Origin: Lycium barbarum
Taxonomy: Eukaryota; Streptophyta; Magnoliopsida; Solanales; Solanaceae
Reading direction: 5' to 3'
Assembly (NCBI RefSeq): GCF_019175385.1
Contig: NC_083345.1
Location: 126,111,657-126,175,656 of the forward strand
Length of the DNA stretch: 64,000 bases
Shown here: positions 22,761-33,700 of the stretch, in pieces
Position numbering within the stretch: position 1 is the stretch's first letter
Layout of the letters: each line of letters starts with the position of its first letter
Program-made: the position numbers and the translations under genes
The notes under the pieces: model-generated
What the model was told of the DNA's origin: nothing
Databases searched by the model: none
Seen by the model: only the letters and a program-made list of their open reading frames with translations

Positions 22761-23973
22761 CAGAGGCGGATCTAGGATTTGAAGGTGGCAGGTGCCACAG
22801 TGCCACATTTTTTTTTCATTGTACAACTTGTTAGAACGTGTATTTGGGTCGGGTTCATCTCTTTTTAGTTTATTCGGGTCAACTTAATAGGTTTTTTTTA
22901 TTTGCAACTATGAAATTACATCTCAAAAATCAAGAAACGAACATAATTAACATTTTAAACAAGGAATCACACTCATTAACAACAGAAGTAAAATCAACAT
23001 TTTCATTGCATCTCGTATGTATATTTAAAAATGAATTTGCACAAGTAAAATAACATCTTCAATAAGGGAATTACACCAATCAAAATAAGATAAATAATAG
23101 AAAAACTCGTCAATAGGTAAATACACCCCATAAGTAAATATAGAATTAGATAAACTACTAGTTCTCAAAAATAAATCATAAATTTCATGTTTTTTCTAAG
23201 CAGTGCTTACGAAATTTCCATCACAATTTAAGTAGTAAAGTGATTTAAATTGAAATTAACAATTATAGAATAGCATAAATTTTTATAATACACTCTCTCC
23301 GTCCATTTTTATTTCTTCATTATACTAAAAATATATGTCCACTTTTACTTGTAAGTTATATAGTTTAAAATTTCAAGACATAACTTACCATTTTATACCC
23401 ATTTTACCCTTATTATTAAGTATTCCAATTCATTTCTCATTTTATTTATTGCTTATTAAGAGTGTCCCAATCAAATATAGACAAGTAAACATGGACGGAA
23501 GGATTAATAAACAAAAGAAATTATAAAAAAAAATGAATTTTGATCTCAATCTAGCATTCTCATTGAGACTCAAGTTTTTCGATTTAAATACTCACAAATT
23601 TGAGATTAAGAGAAATGCTTAATTTAAGGGATTTTGAAGGTTCTAATTGTGTGTTCTCGCTAGAGATCATAGATAAAATAATAGAAAAATGAAAGGTAAT
23701 ATAAATAATAAAAAAATAATTTGACAATTGGGAGAGATAGATACTGGTACAAAGGAAGTAAAAAGCAAAAATAAAAATGAGAGTCGGAAAATGTTCAAGA
23801 TAGATTCAAACTTGTGTCTACCAGCCGTGACACCTTTGTCTAATTTATGACTGGGGGTGGCAGGATCAAATATTTAACCTAATTTAAGCAAATTACAACA
23901 TAAGTATATTAAAAAAAATATTAATTTAGGGGGTGCCATACCACCCCTACCCTAAAGGGTGGATCCGCCCCTG
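22761..23973. mobile_element. non-autonomous hAT element inserted in LINE tail
   Basis: A 1213 bp element. The ends CAGAGGCGGATCTAGG and GGTGGATCCGCCCCTG form a TIR, and identical octamers GCTCAAGT flank it (22753-22760 and 23974-23981). The interior is non-coding and itself contains a Stowaway MITE. Confidence 0.88.
23291..23504. mobile_element. Stowaway MITE nested in hAT element
   Basis: The left end cactctctccgtccattttt and the right end aacatggacggaaggat are inverted copies, with TA on both sides. It is nested within the hAT element at 22761-23973. Confidence 0.7.
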
Positions 23974-24267
23974 GCTCAAGTAAAAGAATATCAAAACAGT
24001 TCAGAAAAAGAAGTAATGGAAGGGAATAAGCCACAACAAAATCTTAAAGAAAGCAGGACAAAATATTCTGAAACTTTCAAATACTCTCTTTTAATTTAAA
24101 CTTCAGATGTTTTTTTTTTTTCCCTCTAAAACTTGCAACCAAATGTATTGCGTATACCATGTGTTTCTACTCGTCCATCTTTATTTTATTAATTTGCTTG
24201 CTTATCTTTGAAATCCGACTTCCCCAACAATGAGGCTTAATTAATCAAGTCAAACTTGATATTATTA

Positions 24268-24480
24268 CGTCTCAATTTACATGATTTCGAGATTCAAACA
24301 GATTTTTTTTTTTATCATAATTTTTTTATATGTCTTTTAGATATTTTTCATAGTATTCATGTAGTTTCCAAATACGTAATTTTATGCCAAATAACTTAAA
24401 ACTTCTTTGTCCGAATACATGGTCAAGATTAACAGATTTGATTCTCGAAATTTAAACTGTGCCACAGGGGACGAAGGGAG
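24268..24480. mobile_element. decayed Stowaway-like MITE
   Basis: It starts TA|cgtctcaatttacatg and ends gacgaagggag|TA. Ends and interior resemble the element at 58170-58419. Confidence 0.6.
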
Positions 24481-24481
24481 T

Positions 24482-25350
24482 ATTAAAAATAAACCTTTTA
24501 CTTAACATTAATGATAGGCCGAAAGGTTGAAGTTGTCGTCAAATTTCCAACGGAAAGCAAGAAAAGCAGCAAATGCTGCTTCTTAATTACGGATGGCAAC
24601 CATTAATTAAAGTTCTTTTTAAAAATTAGTACTAACATTTTTTTTTTTAATATCAAGACATTTATGCATGGCTTCTGGGCCGACTTTTTTTGGACCTAAA
24701 AGTTTGAAACATGGAAGTACAACCGTGTAACAATAATAACATATCAAGTGTAATTTCATAAGTAGGAGAAGTACAACCGCGTAGAAATGAAAAAATAATC
24801 GCTTGTAGTGCTCTTATTTAAGACATATTCAATTTCCCAAAATTATTTAAAATTTAGTTAGTTTTACCAAGTTTTAGATTGAATGATTCGTTGTTGTTGC
24901 ATCTTCTTCTTCAACGCTCTAGGTATGAAGTTGGCATATGTCAAAGCCTAACTTCAAACCTTTAGCTGGATTCAATCAAAGCTTAACTTTGAAGTTCAGA
25001 CAGTCTGAAGTTAGCCTTTGTGTAAGTTCACTTTACACTTCTAGGTCTGAATTTAGAAACTTCAAATTCACGATTTTTAACTTCAAACTTGCATATGTGA
25101 GATTAACCATGAGCAGATTAAACTTTAATAATTCTGTGGTTTCTGCTAAATTTTAAATAGAGGTATGAAAACAGTTATTTGTCACAGATATAACCTTCAC
25201 ATGCTACCTTTTAATCATGTCTTTGAAACAAAAAGCTACGATTATATAATTTTAAATTTCATGACAATATCCTTAATATTTCACATGAACTCGAAAGTTC
25301 ATGACATATTACTATTTCTTAATTACAAAGATTGAAAATTACAACTCAAG
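24482..25350. other. intergenic, repeat-like, no gene
   Basis: AT-rich. Between 24910 and 25100 the words cttcaaac, gaagtt and aacttca recur many times in both orientations, suggesting an old repeat or inverted structure. The frame at 24938-25156 is a by-product of this. Confidence 0.45.
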
Positions 25351-26128
25351 CAGGGGCGGATTATATATGGATGTATATATCTGTAAGATATAGTATAAAT
25401 CACAATCGCGTCACCCGCAATAACAATTGATGCCGTGGTGCCAATGGTTAGGCGCTTGGTTTTCCTCCCCAGGGGTCACAGTTTGAACACATGCATCTAC
25501 ATTTTTTTTGGCTAATTTTTGCTGCTTTCTTTTTCTTCCTTTTTTCTCTCGTAGGAATTTGATAATATACTTCACAAATTAACAAGTCTTTATTTATCTT
25601 CTCTGGACTTGTACCATTTCTCTTCCTATTTATTTTAAGTATAAAATATCAACAAGACAATAAATAGTTTTCTTCTTCCAAAAAACTCTTTCTCTTCTCC
25701 CAAATCTTCTTCTCTCTCTTCGTCAAAATTTTAATAATTTTTTTCCCTGCTGCCCTCTTCCGCCTTTGTTTATTATCTTTAACTTTACATGTTATTTTAT
25801 TTAAATGGTTTAACAAAATGCAAAGAAAATGGTATGTTGAGTCTTGGTTCATGATGATTTAAAAAAGAAATTTTCTTTATGTTGTAGTAAAAATTATGCT
25901 TGTAAGCTTGAGTTGATGTACCTATATGAGCGTAATTTATTCTACCGTATCTAATATTTGGAATAATTTGTTTATGTAAACCAACAAAGACAAATAATCC
26001 GAACCGCTATCCAAAGTTGATCAAACCGATCAAATGTGTACTCTATTAATTGGCCCGTGTAAATTGGACTACGTCTATATTTACAGTAGAGTGGCACTCG
26101 AAACCTCTAAATTCTGGATCCGCCTTTG
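25351..26128. mobile_element. non-autonomous hAT element
   Basis: A 778 bp element from CAGGGGCGGATT to GGATCCGCCTTTG, with perfect flanking octamers AACTCAAG (25343-25350 and 26129-26136). Near its left end (25430-25495) is a tRNA-like stretch (gtggtgccaatggttaggcg followed by cagtttgaac). Confidence 0.85.
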
Positions 26129-26475
26129 AACTCAAGTAACAACTTTCTTCATGGAAGGGGTTCGACTCCACACCATACACCTAACTCACAACATAACATA
26201 TTGAGTTCTTATCATTGAACTAAGGTCTAGGGAAATTTAAAATACTGTATTAAACAAAAGAAAGTCAAATTAGCAATAGAATATAAAACCTACAGACAAG
26301 GAGTTATAATTCGTTAATTAGTTGCTTTGATAATTGGGCTCATCAACTTTACGTCAACGTCACTTTCTACCATGGCCAAATTTAAGAACTTCACATGGAA
26401 GGGTCCATCAAAGGAGCGTGAGAGCCATGTGCACAAATACTTCAAACTGCAGAGATAACCCAAAAAAAAAAAAAA

Positions 26476-26925
26476 GGGTTAATAACATATTCAGTCCTTC
26501 AGTTATTGCTAAATTCCAACTTCGAAAGGAGGCAAATGCTCGCAGAACAGGCCCATCCTTTGCTTTAATTGGAGCTTCTCCAACTTAGTCCCATATCTAA
26601 TTAAGTACGTTAATCTTCAATTATTTGAAACATTCATCTGCTTATGCATATATACAAATTTTTACCGTTTAATTACCTATATATTATGTTAAAGTTGTAC
26701 TGTTACTTCATATTTGAAGGCAGTATACATCTATCAGAAATATCCTCTCCCCGATCCCCACTTGTAAAATTACACCAGGTAGATTGTTGTAGTATACTTC
26801 TAAAACTGGTCCTAAAGGTACCAAAATCATATATTTTTATTATTTGAAGATTAGATGTGTTAAGTTATATATTATATGGACTAAATTAGAATCTATCAAT
26901 AAATGAGGGACTAAAAATGTTATCC
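26476..26925. mobile_element. possible MITE with ~30 bp imperfect TIR
   Basis: The left end gggttaataacatattcagt and the reverse complement of the right end (ggataacatttttagtccct) share a ggNtaacatNttNagtcc pattern. No clear target duplication. Short frames inside (26334-26588, 26644-26847) are not convincing genes. Confidence 0.4.
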
Positions 26926-27065
26926 AAAAAATACATTAAAAAAGAGATATAGAGATTATACATAAAGAGCAGAGCTATTCTCACGGATCTTGCCTGCCTT
27001 TTATGACCCATAAATATATTCTTCTTTTTTAAAATATATTGTACCAATATGTGACACGTACATTC

Positions 27066-27073
27066 TATATAAA
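27066..27073 (+). promoter_or_regulatory. TATA box of small two-exon gene
   Basis: TATATAAA lies 105 bp before the ATG at 27178, which allows a start site near 27100 and a leader of roughly 75 nt. Confidence 0.55.
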
Positions 27074-27177
27074 CCACACACTTTTTGTGTTCTTAGCCAA
27101 TAGTAAATTAGATAGATATCATAGAAGAAGATCATCTAGTAACACAAGAATATTTCTAGCAGAATATCTTTGAGGTC

Positions 27178-27774
27178 ATGCCAATTTCTCATCAGAACAG
27201 AAAAACTACTAAATGGGTTCGAACAATCACATCTCCGTTCAGAAAAGCTCGAACTTTGTTCAATCAAGAATCGTCGAGGGATCATAAGAAGTCGCATCAA
27301 GAAGGTACGTACATCTAGGCGGTTCTATAGGTTCAGCTAACTCATACATATGCACACAAAAAATGTAAAGTGTAAGATTATGCATACTCCTCCTCAATAT
27401 GCTGACTTTAGATTTTGGATTCGTCTCTGTTTATTAGCAGTCTATCGGGTTTACACATCTAAGTCTCTTAAGATTTGAAAGTTAAAACGTAAGATCTTAG
27501 GCAGGTTCCGTGAGTTCAACTGATTCGTATATATATGCAAGTGCAATAAAACAAGGTTAAAACATAAAATTAAGTCACTTTGAACCCGTTGACTCTAGAT
27601 TCTGAATTCGCCTCTAATTATTAACAGTCTGTCGGTTTTTGACATCTAGTGTCTTATTTGGTTGCAGGGCCGGAGAACCATATTGTCAATTTGCAGATTG
27701 AAGTAATGACTTGTCCATATGAAGATGTTCAAGTGATGTGGTCAATTTTAGACAAGTCAAAGCCAAGAACTTAA
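27178..27774 (+). CDS. small two-exon gene, 77-residue basic protein of unknown function
   Basis: Exon 1 is 27178-27304 (donor agaag|gtacgt) and exon 2 is 27668-27774 (acceptor gttgcag). They join in phase to give 234 nt, 77 residues. The N-terminal half is very basic (Arg/Lys-rich, with KTTKWVRTITSPFRKARTLF). The C-terminal half is acidic to neutral and ends CPYEDVQVMWSILDKSKPRT. The last segment looks like the conserved tail of a family of small plant proteins that I cannot name. A TATA box upstream and an AT-rich 3' flank fit a real gene. The intron contains an internal diverged duplication (about 27340-27480 and 27500-27640). The longer open frame at 27738-28094 only overlaps its 3' end and is not coding. 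Confidence 0.68.
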
Positions 27775-28911
27775 ACCTTTGTCCTTTTTTCCCATTTGGA
27801 GAAGCTATCAAGAATCAAGCAATTTATGTACATAGTTGCTATTTGTCTTGTGGATGTGGTGGCTATAATCTGACACCCAAAAGCAAGATTTGGAAAAACG
27901 TTAATGGCTCTAGTTTGGTAGGTAGAAAAACAGGTGACAAATTGGTTGTTATTCAAGCTAGACTTGTTTTGATAACAATTTGTTTTTTTAGCTCAATCCC
28001 CATGATAAATTATATCATGGTGAGATTTTACTGTATTTGGATTTCCATTGTAATTCTACATTCATTTGTGAATTACATTCAAGGGTTGTTTTGATTCACA
28101 CACTAGTTATGCAAGAATAGTTGATGTGATGAATACTGAATAGCAATGATATGGTTATTATGATGTGATCAATAATGAAGGAATTATTGTGTGATGATTA
28201 ATAATGAAGACACTGTTACGATGGGATAAGTTTAATGGCATTTTTATGGTTATATAGTTTAATACATGTACTCGTAATGTTAGTAGATATATATTCTTAT
28301 TTCATTTTCTATTCCACGTAAAATAAATATATAGATTCTCACATAATCAAGGGCAAAGCTATAGTTTCGCAGGACCTAGTAAGCTGAATTTTCTAGAATT
28401 CAAAACCCATAAACTCAAAATTCAAACTTCACCTTGCTGCCATAACTTAATTCTACCTTGCTGACATAACTTAATGTAAGTTTTATTTAATACCGTCAAC
28501 CAAACATTGCATTATGTACAATCAACCAAACATTTTATTGTTTTATTTGAAACTCAATGCTAGAATTAATTATAGGCCCTTAATTATACTAAGAAAATCT
28601 TGATTGTTCTTTCATCTATCAGACCAGAATGTTGAAATCCCCAGATCTACTTGAGGTATGTAGTACTAGACATATTAGCCATGATTTACATTAGTTTTTG
28701 TTTCTCTAATTTGGACAGCAATAACCAAAGCAAAATTTGAAGTACAAAGGCATCCAAGTTCTGATCTGAGCTATAAAGCAAAAAGAATTGCAGATCATAC
28801 ATAAAATTTCCAGTTCATCTATTCTTAGATATGAGTTTACAAACTGGAACAAATAGGAAGATTAAAAAAGGTCATTTGCACAACAAAAAATAAGAACAAA
28901 GAAACCACTTT
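27775..28911. other. 3' flanks of two convergent genes
   Basis: 3' region of the small basic-protein gene (+) and of RPL18 (-). A short imperfect duplication (accttgctgNcataactta) lies near 28430-28475. No other gene is seen. Confidence 0.5.
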
Positions 28912-30718
28912 CTAAAACTGAAGGCCGGTTTCTCGTGCAGCTTCAGCGAGAGCTTCAATCCGTCCATGGTAAGGATAACCTCTGCGATCAAAGGCTACTT
29001 TAGTGATCCCTTTCTCTAGACAGGCCTTAGCTATAACTTTTCCCACTTTCTTTGCCACTTCTTGCCAACAAAGCTTGTTATGATGAGCCTTCTGTTCATA
29101 AACAACATAACAAGTATTCAAGCAACTAAATTTTGATGCAAGAAAATTGCCGGGAGAATCACATCATAGTAGTTCTCTCGTGTAACTCTACACGATTTCA
29201 CTATGTTTTGCTGTTTTCTGTTTCTTTGTTTATTTAATCATTTTCGTCTGGAAGAACAGTCGCACTATGCCTAAGAGGTTCAGAAAAGAGATGCAATTTG
29301 AAAATCAACCATTTTCAAAAACAAAAAAAAACAAAAAACTAAACTCCAACGGATATTCCTTCCTTATAAAGAGAAAAGTTAAGGAATTTTCTCTTCTAAG
29401 GGCAGGTTATCTAAAATTACAGTTACGGGGTCCTCTTCTGAAGGCAGAACTTTATGATTTCACCTCACCAACTAAACTGTAAGCTGATAAATGTACATGC
29501 AATCATTGTAGAGAGAGCAACAATTTCTGGATGGTATTTGTCGTACAGTTTGTGACTTTCTACCACACCAGATAATTGAGAAACTTCAGATAATCATAGG
29601 TATATTTCTTCTTCTAAACTGCAAACCAGGGATGAAGTGAAAAAACTTGGATTGAAGTTTTTCCTGCCAAGTTGTGCCAGTTCTCTAATTTTTCTGCTCC
29701 AATCCCCAAAATAGCAAGTTAAGTGGTAGTTGTTATAATTTCTTTGAATCTCCCAATATAGTTTTCTAGCTCAAGAAAGTATATTTCTTCTCAACATATT
29801 AACAGTAAAGCTTTCAATTGTTGCAACTCTATATTTCTCACTCACCCTTTAAGTTGCTACCTGTATCATTCTACATTTTGTACAGTTATTTACTCCCACT
29901 CTGTAACTTTCTTTTATTCACATCAGATTCTAATCGAACTGACAACTACTAAAGCCGTTGATGGTGTTCATTTTCTACTTAATACTCTTTTTTCCATTTG
30001 AAGGGGAGCCTTAACGTAACTGGTAAAGTTGCTGCCATGTGACCAGGAGGTCACGGGTTCGAGCCGTGGAAACAGCCTCTTGCAGAAATGTAGGATAAGG
30101 CTGCGTACAAAAGACCCTTGTGGTCCAGCCCTTCTCCGGATCCTGCACATAGCGGGAGCTTAGTGCACCGGGCTGCCCTTTACCTTTTCTGCCATTTTCA
30201 CTTAAGAGTTGTTTACTCATATGTCAATGTTCACATTTTCTTATTGAGATAATTATTATATTGATCCTGTACTTTTCCATTCTTTATATTCAAGCATATG
30301 TCAAATTTAATGCTAAACACATCAGGAATCTTGGCACTTTTCACAGTTCAAGAAATTTCACTCTTTCCAGTTTTCATATAAAACGAGAAAATATGTACTG
30401 CAGAGCACAAAGGGAAAGGTTTCCTTCCAATAGTTGTTTTTCCCATAATTTTGTCTCTTCCTCCACCTCACTCTCTCGTAACTACTTTCCTAGGTATTGT
30501 TCATAAAAGAAAAATGTCGTCTTAACCTTTTGGAGAGAATATATTTAAGAACTTACTGCAGTGGGACCGGCAGAGTAGTCGAATTCCTCAGAGATCGGTT
30601 TCTGCATCGTTGAAGCAGAAACCAGTGTGTGCATCTTGGAATCATCAATGACTTGAACATAAATATGCTTGTTGGAACGGAAGACACAGAGTCTTGGTCT
30701 TTCAGGTGTCCCTTCAAC
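28912..30718 (-). CDS. RPL18: plastid 50S ribosomal protein L18, exons 2 and 3 (first exon not found)
   Basis: Exon 2 is 30557-30718 (acceptor ctttcag, donor ca|gtaagt). It encodes [20 protein letters not shown] onward, through MQKPISEEF and GPTA. Exon 3 is about 28912-29091 and encodes [20 protein letters not shown], then [20 protein letters not shown] and the usual C-terminus GLQF. This is bacterial-type uL18, which binds 5S rRNA in the large subunit; the protein is nuclear-encoded and imported into plastids. The first exon (transit peptide and basic N-terminus) is not recognisable anywhere upstream (higher coordinates) in this window. The only acceptor that keeps exon 3 in frame (aacag at 29092-29096) adds about ten residues that I do not expect between GPTA and EVAKK. 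The gene may have a very long first intron or may be a broken copy. Intron 2 carries a SINE. Upstream lie three virus-derived tandem units. Confidence 0.85.
30003..30181 (+). mobile_element. full-length tRNA-derived SINE (Solanaceae type)
   Basis: About 179 bp. Pol III box A (taacgtaactgg, 30012-30023) and box B (ggttcgagccg, 30056-30066) are at tRNA spacing. A body follows and the 3' end is agcgggagcttagtgcaccg plus a pyrimidine tail. Inserted in RPL18 intron 2, opposite to the gene. I saw no clear target duplication. Confidence 0.82.
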
Positions 30719-30751
30719 CTGAAAGTCAAAAGATGTGTTGTAGAGTTGACT

Positions 30752-33700
30752 CATGAATTTACATAAACCAAAAAAAGAACCAGAAAGAAATTAAGAACAA
30801 ACAAGTAGCATATCAATCACAAATAGACGTTTTACAAGAGAAAAAATTATGGAAGTGGAAACAAAGAGAGGGTTGATAGAGGGTTAATAGCAATATCATG
30901 TAGAAAAGCATGTGCAAATTTTACTACTCTGAATACATAAAGCACAAATTCAAGACCCCAAGAACAGATTGCACTGCCACATATTGGTAAAAACAAGATT
31001 CACCTTACAAAAAAACAAACCGATTGCACTCTGTTTTTTAAGCTGTTAGTTAAATACCTCCATTTTACCACAAATTCATTATTTGGGACTTGAGATTTGT
31101 ACAACTCTGAATGCATACAGTACAAATTCAAGATCCCAAAAACAGATTGCACTGCCACATACGGGTAACAACAAGCAAAGTTGTCTTTTTCTTTAGCTGC
31201 TAGTTAAATACCTCCATTTTACCACAAAATCATTCTTTGGGACTTGGGATTTGTACAACTCTGAGGGTATAGAGCACAAATTCAGGACCACAAGAAGATA
31301 TTGCATTGCCACATATTGGTAAACAAGATTAACCTTAGCAACAACTACTGCTGCTACTACGCTCTTGTCCCAAACAAGTTGGGTCCAGCTACAATAATTC
31401 TCACTGCCATGTCGCTCCATTTAAGCAAAATCAAGATTAACCTTAATAAAAAAAGCCCCAAATGAAAAGGGTAGTTTTTTGTTTCCTCTGTTGGTTCAAT
31501 ACCTCCATTATACCTCAAATTCTATCCCGTACTTGGATTTGTACAACTCCGAATGCTTAGAGGAAAAATTTGAGACCCCAAGAAGAGATTCAACTGCCAC
31601 ATATTGGTAAACAAGATTAATCTTAGCAACAATTCCGGCAACTACTACCCTTCAATCCCAAGCAAGTTGGGGCCGGCAATATGAATTCTTACTAACCATG
31701 TTCCATTTAAGAAAAATTAACCTTACCCAAAGACAAACCAATTGAAAAAGGTGGGTATTATTTTTGTTTGCTCTGCTAATTAAATACCTCCATTAGTCCA
31801 TTATACCATAAATTCATTATATAAGACATCAAATTTGTACAACCCAGAATGCTTAAAGCTCAAATTCAACACCCCAAGAAAAAATTGCATTGCCATACTG
31901 GTAAAAACATGATTAACCCAATTGACATAGCTACATTACATCGCGCATTCACAACCCAGGATGCTCAAATTCAAGACCCCAAGAAGAGATCGCATTGCCC
32001 CATGTTGGTAAAAACAAGATTAACCTTACAAAAGAAAAACCCAATTGGCGTAGTTGCCTTTTTTCTTTCACTGCTAGTTCAATACCTCCATTATACCTCA
32101 AATTCATTATTAAAGACTTTGAATTTGCACAACCCGGGATGCTTAAAGCTCGAATTCAAGAACCCAAGAAGGGATTGCATTGCCACAATTGGTAAAAGCA
32201 AGATTAACCCAATTGACATAGCTACATTACACCATCAAATTCAAAAGCCAGAATGATTAAAGCTCAAAATTCAAGATCCCAGGAAGAGATTGCATTGCCC
32301 CATGTAGGTAAACATTAAATACAAATACAGAAAGTCAACCTACAACACACATATAAAGACGCAAATAAATATTTAACAAAATATTACATGTCTATATCAT
32401 AAGTCAATATGTAATATTTACATCCTCCACTGAGATTCTTGCTCTTTTGGCTGGCTCCACTTGAACATCGCCATCTGGGACCTGAAGGCCTCTTAATTTT
32501 GCTCTGCTTTCTACGGGAGTGGCTCCTTCTCTCTTAGATACCGCCTCCTCATAGAGTTCTAATACAATATCAGCAAATTCAGCAGCATCCTCCTTCAGTG
32601 AAGTTTGTCCTCGCAGTACTGCTATATTTTCTGGATCTGCATAAGAGTCAGTAGATGCGAGTCCTAGCCTTTTATGGAGCATCACCAATCCATACACCAA
32701 CACTTTGTTTCTTTTTGTCTGTAAATCCAGAAAGAAACCCTCATTCACGATCCGAGCATATTTCCATAAGAAATCCCTATCTTTTCTTGGTACATCAGAT
32801 GGTGCATCATACTCCGTAGCAATATCATATATGGCATTCACTGCATCCTTTGTCTCATCCACTGTGAGATAGGTCAATAACAGGGCTGGGGATATCCCCT
32901 TCAGCTTATGCATTAAGGCGACTGTAAGCGGATAAGCATGCATGCCAGGATATGCTAAATACTGACCTGCAAAGAATATAAACATACGATATTGAGGAGA
33001 GTTGCTTACCATCGCCCTGTCAGTAGTCCCGGTTACTAATACTGCATATCTTGTAACACTGGAAAATGTACGGAATGCTATCTTGATAAGCCGGGCATAT
33101 GTGATAGACGCTGGAAATTCAGTGACAATGGGACTAACTATCCCATAGAAAACTCTGAACTGTGTCTTTATATAATCTATGGCTTTCCTCCAATTTTCTG
33201 GCTCCTTCACTATCAATCGCAGAAACGAGGCAGCCATGTATGAATAAGCGGTACCTGCTCTCGCACCCGACCCGCCAGCCTCAGTCTCAAAAGATCTACT
33301 AAGAATCGATTGTACGAAATCTTTATCAGTGGTTCCTACAGACGGGGCTGATACTGGATCTACACTATTGGCTGCATTCTTCTCAGTCTTCCACCCTGCC
33401 ATGTCTACAGGTGAGAATACTAGCTCACCATTCTTTGCTCTAAGACTGAAAGCTACAGTGCATAGATCTAACAACGTCTGCTCTGTAACTTTCCCTTCTT
33501 TTAAGTTTTTAACGAATTTTTTCCCTGTGGTAATAATCTCCTTACGATCAGATAGGATTGGTACAGGTCTATACATGAACTTTTGCAATTCTGCAACACA
33601 ATATTTCACAGGAGTAGGGCCTACTGAGGCTTCAGGCAAAGGAACGTCCTCAGTCCATTTAGAAAATTCAGGGGATGGGACAAAATAGGACTGATCTAAG

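Noticed and set aside
27738..28094. 118-codon plus-strand gene
   Set aside because: It overlaps the end of the spliced small gene in another frame, and its C-terminus is low-complexity hydrophobic sequence from AT-rich DNA.
29968..30220. Two minus-strand frames of 60-69 codons
   Set aside because: They lie inside the SINE at 30003-30181.
31849..32256. 135-codon plus-strand frame repeated at 35429 and 38398
   Set aside because: It arises from the tandem intronic repeats, is antisense to the nucleocapsid/RPL18 strand, and has no recognisable domain. Its conservation follows from the triplication.
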